A stretch of 17,715 nucleotides of DNA from Rhodobacteraceae bacterium UBA1957 (GTDB lineage Bacteria; Pseudomonadota; Alphaproteobacteria; Rhodobacterales; Rhodobacteraceae). The notes under the pieces were generated by a model, which was not told where the DNA came from, made no database searches, and worked only from the letters and a program-made list of their open reading frames with translations. A program made the position numbers and the translations under genes. The stretch lies in assembly GCA_002336405.1 (NCBI GenBank), contig DDEJ01000110.1:1-17715 (forward strand), written 5' to 3'. This document shows, one piece after another, positions 14,431-17,715 of this stretch. Numbering within the stretch: the first letter of the stretch is position 1; each line of letters begins with the position of its first letter.

Positions 14431-15099
14431 TCATACGGGCGCCATCTGCGACATCAAACTGGCGAAAAGTCGCTGGCCATCAGCGCTGTGATGCTGCGGA
14501 TCAAAAGCGCGCTCGGGGTGCGGCATCATCCCCAGAATACGACGATTTTGTGAAAGAATTCCTGCCACGGAACCATCCGAGCCGTTCGGGTTATCCACAT
14601 AGGTAAATGCAATTCGGTCATCACCTAGCAACCGTGCCATCACCTGTGCATCTGCAGTGTAGTTGCCATCGTGATGGGCAACCGGAATTTGCAAAATCTG
14701 ATCGGCGCAGTAATCCGCAGTAAACGCGCTGTCAGTGCTGCCAATCTGCAGACCTATCGTCTTGCTGATAAATTTCAGCTGCACATTGCGCAACAAAGTA
14801 CCAGGCAACAGCCCGGTCTCGGTCAAAATCTGAAATCCATTGCAGATGCCCAACACATACCCGCCCCGCTCAGCATGGGCGATGACCGAGCGACAAATCG
14901 GGGAATTTGCTGCAATCGCCCCACAGCGCAGATAATCCCCGAACGAAAATCCCCCCGGCAATCCCACGATATCAATACCATCAGGCAGCGTCGTGTCCTT
15001 ATGCCAGACCATCGTCACCTCGGCGCCAGCAGCTTTGAACGCTACGGCAAGATCGCGATCACAGTTTGATCCGGGAAACACAATCACTGCAGCGCGCAT
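14431..15099 (-). CDS. purQ: Phosphoribosylformylglycinamidine synthase, glutaminase subunit PurQ
   Basis: This 222-residue class I glutamine amidotransferase supplies ammonia to PurL in the fourth step of purine synthesis. I start it at the ATG 15099-15097 (MRAAVIVFPGSNCDRD, the family N-terminus). The frame extends 19 codons upstream, but those overlap purS. The nucleophile is Cys86 in VLGICNGFQIL, and the His194-Glu196 pair is in MPHPERAF. GLPGGFSFGDYLRCGAIA is also typical. Its ATG overlaps the purS stop by one base (TAATG), so the two subunits are coupled. The large subunit PurL is not in the window; the next gene on this strand is dctB. Confidence 0.95.
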   Translation of the reverse strand: MRAAVIVFPGSNCDRDLAVAFKAAGAEVTMVWHKDTTLPDGIDIVGLPGGFSFGDYLRCGAIAANSPICRSVIAHAERGGYVLGICNGFQILTETGLLPGTLLRNVQLKFISKTIGLQIGSTDSAFTADYCADQILQIPVAHHDGNYTADAQVMARLLGDDRIAFTYVDNPNGSDGSVAGILSQNRRILGMMPHPERAFDPQHHSADGQRLFASLMSQMAPV

Positions 15100-15338
15100 T
15101 AGATGAACTCCACGTGGTAGGTTTCGATCACCGTGTTGGCGAGCAGCTTTTCGCACATCTCCCCAACCCGTTTTTCGGCCGCCGCGCGGTCTGTCTCGAT
15201 CAAGTCCAGCTCAATCACCTTGCCTTGCCGCACGCCTTCGACGCCTTCAAAGCCCAAGGTCCCAAGCGCATGGCGCACCGCTTCGCCCTGAGGGTCAAGA
15301 ACCCCGTTTTTCAACATAATATGTACGCGCGCTTTCAT
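15099..15338 (-). CDS. purS: Phosphoribosylformylglycinamidine synthase subunit PurS
   Basis: This 79-residue protein has the normal PurS length. It begins MKARVHIMLKNGVLDPQGEAVRHAL, and its GKVIELDLIE strand and C-terminal IETYHVEFI are characteristic. PurS bridges PurQ and the small-type PurL and is needed for ammonia transfer between them. Its presence implies that this organism has the three-protein form of the enzyme. A strong ribosome-binding site, AAGGAG, lies 6 nt before the ATG. It is 36 nt behind purC and overlaps purQ by one base. Confidence 0.94.
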   Translation of the reverse strand: MKARVHIMLKNGVLDPQGEAVRHALGTLGFEGVEGVRQGKVIELDLIETDRAAAEKRVGEMCEKLLANTVIETYHVEFI

Positions 15339-15374
15339 GTCGTCTCCTTACGGTCACAGGGGCACTCGGGGGTT

Positions 15375-16136
15375 TTAGTTAATCAGCGTCGGCTTGCCCA
15401 TCGGGGCAGAATTTTTCGGCATAACGCCAAGTCGGCGCGCAACTTCGGTATACGCGTCAGTCAAATTGCCCAGATCGCGCCGAAACACATCTTTGTCCAA
15501 CTTTCGGCCCGTTTCGATATCCCATAACCGACAGCTATCTGGGCTGATTTCATCGGCAACGACAAGCCGTTGAAAATCGCCGTCATAAACCCGGCCAATT
15601 TCGATTTTAAAATCGACCAACCGAATCCCAACCGCCATCATCACGCCTGACATGAAATCATTGACCCGCAACGCAAGGCTGAGCACGTCGTCCATATCCT
15701 GTTGGCTCGCCCAGCCAAAAGCGGCAATATGCTCCTCGGACACCAGCGGGTCCCCCAGGGCGTCATCTTTATAGCAATACTCGACAATTGGGCGCGGTAA
15801 AGCAGCACCCTCTTCCAACCCCAGGCGTGTACAAATCGTTCCAGCAGCATAATTGCGTACAATAATTTCCAGCGGAATAATTTCGCAGGCCCGAACCAGT
15901 TGTTCGCGCATATTCAACCGTTTGAGAAAATGCGTTGGGACCCCGATATTATTGAGGCCAGTCATGAAAAATTCTGACAAACGGTTGTTCAATACACCCT
16001 TACCGTCAATGACTTCCATTTTCTCGGCATTAAATGCGGTGGCATCATCCTTGAAATATTGCACGATCGTCCCGGGCTCTGGCCCTTCATAGAGAATTTT
16101 AGCTTTGCCTTCATAGATTTTGATGCGCCGCGCCAT
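15375..16136 (-). CDS. purC: Phosphoribosylaminoimidazole-succinocarboxamide synthase
   Basis: This 253-residue SAICAR synthetase joins aspartate to CAIR with ATP in purine synthesis. I start at the ATG 16136-16134 ([23 protein letters not shown]), the standard N-terminus; the in-frame ATG 15 codons upstream adds non-conserved residues. Typical blocks are the nucleotide-binding [17 protein letters not shown]-like [26 protein letters not shown] and [12 protein letters not shown]. It is the first gene of a purC-purS-purQ string common in alphaproteobacteria and probably drives transcription of all three. The ribosome-binding site is weak (AGAAAG). Confidence 0.95.
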   Translation of the reverse strand: MARRIKIYEGKAKILYEGPEPGTIVQYFKDDATAFNAEKMEVIDGKGVLNNRLSEFFMTGLNNIGVPTHFLKRLNMREQLVRACEIIPLEIIVRNYAAGTICTRLGLEEGAALPRPIVEYCYKDDALGDPLVSEEHIAAFGWASQQDMDDVLSLALRVNDFMSGVMMAVGIRLVDFKIEIGRVYDGDFQRLVVADEISPDSCRLWDIETGRKLDKDVFRRDLGNLTDAYTEVARRLGVMPKNSAPMGKPTLIN

Positions 16137-16417
16137 TATGTTTCTTTCTATATCCGGGAGCCGAGTCTCAGCCGGTGGCATTCACATAGTATATGGGTTG
16201 AGTTGCTGCAAGCGCCGCTCTGTAGTTTGCCAGCCAGCGCACACCCAGACAAAGACCATACGTGTCAACGGCACGCTTACAATGCCCAGTGGCGCGATAT
16301 GACAGACTGCAATTGGACGCAAATTCATAATCTTGATGAGAATTGTGCATTTGATTCATGTCTGTTTCCATGACACTGCGGTGAGATCAGATTTGAGGCC
16401 GCAAAGGACCGGGATCA
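16137..16417. promoter_or_regulatory. Divergent promoter region between purC and the betaine-homocysteine methyltransferase gene
   Basis: This 281-bp gap between divergent genes holds no supported gene. On the purC side a good -10, TATACT, lies on the minus strand at 16193-16188, but no convincing -35 stands 16-18 nt before it. On the methyltransferase side a small dyad, TCATG-N8-CATGA, lies at 16356-16373, about 45 nt before the start. I looked for S-adenosylmethionine, S-adenosylhomocysteine or cobalamin riboswitch elements and recognised none. Confidence 0.4.
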
Positions 16418-17443
16418 ATGACCAATGCGTTATCACGCTTGCTGACCCAAAAAGGCTATTTGCTGGCCGATGGGGCCACCGGGACCAATCTGTTCAACAT
16501 GGGCTTGATGTCAGGGGACGCCCCTGAGCTGTGGAACGAAACCCAACCAAAAAACATTCTTAAGTTGCATCAAGGTGCCGTTGATGCCGGCAGCGATCTG
16601 TTTTTGACAAATTCTTTCGGTGGCAACAGCGCACGCTTAAAGCTGCATAATGCCGGACACCGCGCACGAGAACTGTCGCGCACCGCCGCCGAACTGGGGC
16701 GGGAGGTGGCCGATAAAGCCAGCCGGCCGGTCTTGGTTGCGGGATCGGTCGGGCCAACCGGCGACATCATGGCCCCATTGGGTCCACTGACCCACAGTGC
16801 CGCAGTCGAGATTTTCCACGAACAGGCCGATGGCTTGAAAGAAGGTGGCGCTGATGTCTTATGGCTTGAAACAATCTCCGCACCGGAAGAATTTCGTGCA
16901 GCCGCCGAAGGCTTTGCCCTTGCTGGGGTCGACTGGTGTGGCACAATGAGTTTTGACACTGCAGGCCGCACCATGATGGGCATGACCTCTGAGGCGATGG
17001 TCGAGATGGTTGAGGCGCTGCCCAACCCACCGCTTGGCTTTGGCGCCAACTGCGGCACCGGAGCCTCTGATTTACTGCGCACTGTTTTGGGATTTGCCAG
17101 CCAAGGCAGCGCCTTGCCGATTATTGCAAAAGGCAATGCCGGTATTCCAAAATATGTCGACGGCCATATCCATTACGATGGCACACCCGAACTAATGGCC
17201 GATTATGCGGTTATGGCGCGCGATTGTGGCGCGACAATTATCGGTGGCTGCTGTGGCACCATGCCCGAGCATTTAAGAAAAATGCGCACCGCACTAGATG
17301 AACGGCCGAAGAGTCCTCCCCCCGAACTGGATGACATTTCCACCAGAATTGGACCCTTCTCATCGGTCAGCGACGGCACTGGCAACACAGCCGCACCACC
17401 ACCGCGCCGCCGCACCAGACGGACCACAAAAGCCAAACAATAG
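16418..17443 (+). CDS. bmt: Betaine-homocysteine S-methyltransferase family protein
   Basis: This is a 341-residue homocysteine S-methyltransferase (pfam02574 type), starting at MTNALSRLLTQKGYLLADGATGTNL. The zinc ligands are all present: Cys212 (GANCGTG) and Cys278/Cys279 (GGCCGTMPEH). Other family blocks are TNSFGGNSARL and VAGSVGPTGD. Zn-bound homocysteine thiolate accepts a methyl group, giving methionine. In roseobacters this group is annotated as betaine-homocysteine methyltransferase and works in glycine betaine breakdown. The next gene appears to encode a corrinoid protein, which suggests methyl transfer may pass through B12; that is inferred. After about residue 300 the protein ends in a proline-rich then Arg/Lys-rich tail (PPPRRRTRRTTKAKQ) outside the catalytic fold. 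A GGACCGGGATC stretch before the ATG serves as a weak ribosome-binding site. Confidence 0.85.
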   Translation: MTNALSRLLTQKGYLLADGATGTNLFNMGLMSGDAPELWNETQPKNILKLHQGAVDAGSDLFLTNSFGGNSARLKLHNAGHRARELSRTAAELGREVADKASRPVLVAGSVGPTGDIMAPLGPLTHSAAVEIFHEQADGLKEGGADVLWLETISAPEEFRAAAEGFALAGVDWCGTMSFDTAGRTMMGMTSEAMVEMVEALPNPPLGFGANCGTGASDLLRTVLGFASQGSALPIIAKGNAGIPKYVDGHIHYDGTPELMADYAVMARDCGATIIGGCCGTMPEHLRKMRTALDERPKSPPPELDDISTRIGPFSSVSDGTGNTAAPPPRRRTRRTTKAKQ

Positions 17444-17690
17444 GCGGCATCGCGGCTGCCCACTTCAAGATCAGACCAACCCTGAGGCACGACAAAAATC
17501 GTCACATCAGAGCCAAGCCCTCAGCGGGCGGTAATACCGGCCCAAAACAAGGCTTAAAACCAAATTTTACATCGATACGTCGGTGGCGAAACCATCTATG
17601 TCGCAATCCGAACAGTCTGAAATGGGCAAATTGATCAGATAAGAAACATAAATGGCCGCATTTTGCGGTCACCCAGCCAAGGAACGCGCC
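17444..17690. other. 247-bp gap before the downstream gene, with small hairpins
   Basis: No gene is supported here. Visible structures are a short hairpin GCCC-TCAGC-GGGC (17517-17529), a weak one GGTGG-CGAAA-CCATC (17582-17596), and TGGCCGC-ATTTT-GCGGTCA (17653-17671, one G-U pair). None is followed by a T tract, so none is a convincing intrinsic terminator. The last ends about 10 nt before the ribosome-binding site of the next gene. I did not recognise conserved cobalamin-riboswitch boxes. Confidence 0.35.
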
Positions 17691-17715
17691 ATGTCGGAAC
17701 AAGACGACGAAATCA
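17691..17715 (+). CDS. Start of a gene, probably the corrinoid (B12-binding) methyltransferase partner; cut by the window edge
   Basis: Only eight codons are visible, reading MSEQDDEI. The start is supported by AAGGA about 8 nt upstream. In roseobacters the gene after this type of betaine-homocysteine methyltransferase commonly encodes a B12-binding corrinoid protein with an acidic N-terminus of similar look. I therefore suggest that identity, but eight residues cannot prove it. Confidence 0.45.

Noticed and set aside
17298..17534. A 78-codon plus-strand open frame overlapping the end of the methyltransferase gene
   Set aside because: It is a frame-shifted shadow of the Arg/Pro-rich tail; no ribosome-binding site or known domain.
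17444..17690. Cobalamin riboswitch before the putative corrinoid protein gene
   Set aside because: Several GC hairpins are present, but I could not find the conserved B12-box bases, and the region is on the short side for that riboswitch.

Overview
The window looks like the chromosome of an alphaproteobacterium of the Rhodobacteraceae (Roseobacter group). The basis is gene content I recognise: a rhizobial/roseobacter-type glycerol ABC transporter with the DUF2160 membrane protein, a yqaA-dsbB pair, an Lrp-arginase-ornithine cyclodeaminase cluster, a dctBD two-component pair, a purC-purS-purQ string, and a betaine-homocysteine methyltransferase apparently followed by a corrinoid protein. GC content is moderate rather than high, as in some pelagic roseobacters. 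The genus is not decided by what I can see. I found no tRNA, rRNA, CRISPR array, insertion sequence or phage gene. This is ordinary chromosomal backbone, densely packed, with regulatory signals in a few gaps.

Layout. (1) 1-1210, minus strand: a BlaI-type repressor overlapping an M56/BlaR1-like membrane peptidase that runs off the left edge. (2) 1312-7314, minus strand: a six-gene ABC importer operon read glpV-glpS-glpT-glpP-glpQ-glpU, whose last four genes overlap by 1-4 nt. A perfect 10-bp hairpin separates the binding-protein gene from the rest. (3) 7315-7712: a 398-bp AT-rich divergent control region with repeated AAAAGTT elements, candidate promoters on both strands and a possible terminator. 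(4) 7713-8755, plus strand: yqaA and dsbB, overlapping by 4 nt. (5) 8752-11305: a minus-strand Lrp/AsnC regulator divergent from plus-strand arginase and ornithine cyclodeaminase, with a perfect 7-7-7 dyad in the shared promoter. These genes would convert arginine to ornithine and then proline. (6) 11291-14395, minus strand: dctD and dctB. (7) 14431-16136, minus strand: purC, purS and purQ of purine synthesis, just upstream of dctB. (8) 16418-17715, plus strand: a betaine-homocysteine methyltransferase and the first codons of what is probably its corrinoid partner.

The most informative details are as follows. The two ATPases of the glycerol-type transporter carry complementary defects: one lacks the switch histidine and the other has a broken signature motif. 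This predicts one competent and one degenerate ATP site. The DctD-like regulator has lost the GAFTGA sigma-54 contact loop and has an altered Walker B motif. Both convergent gene junctions overlap at their stop codons, leaving no terminator space. I do not see a wholly new multi-gene system here.
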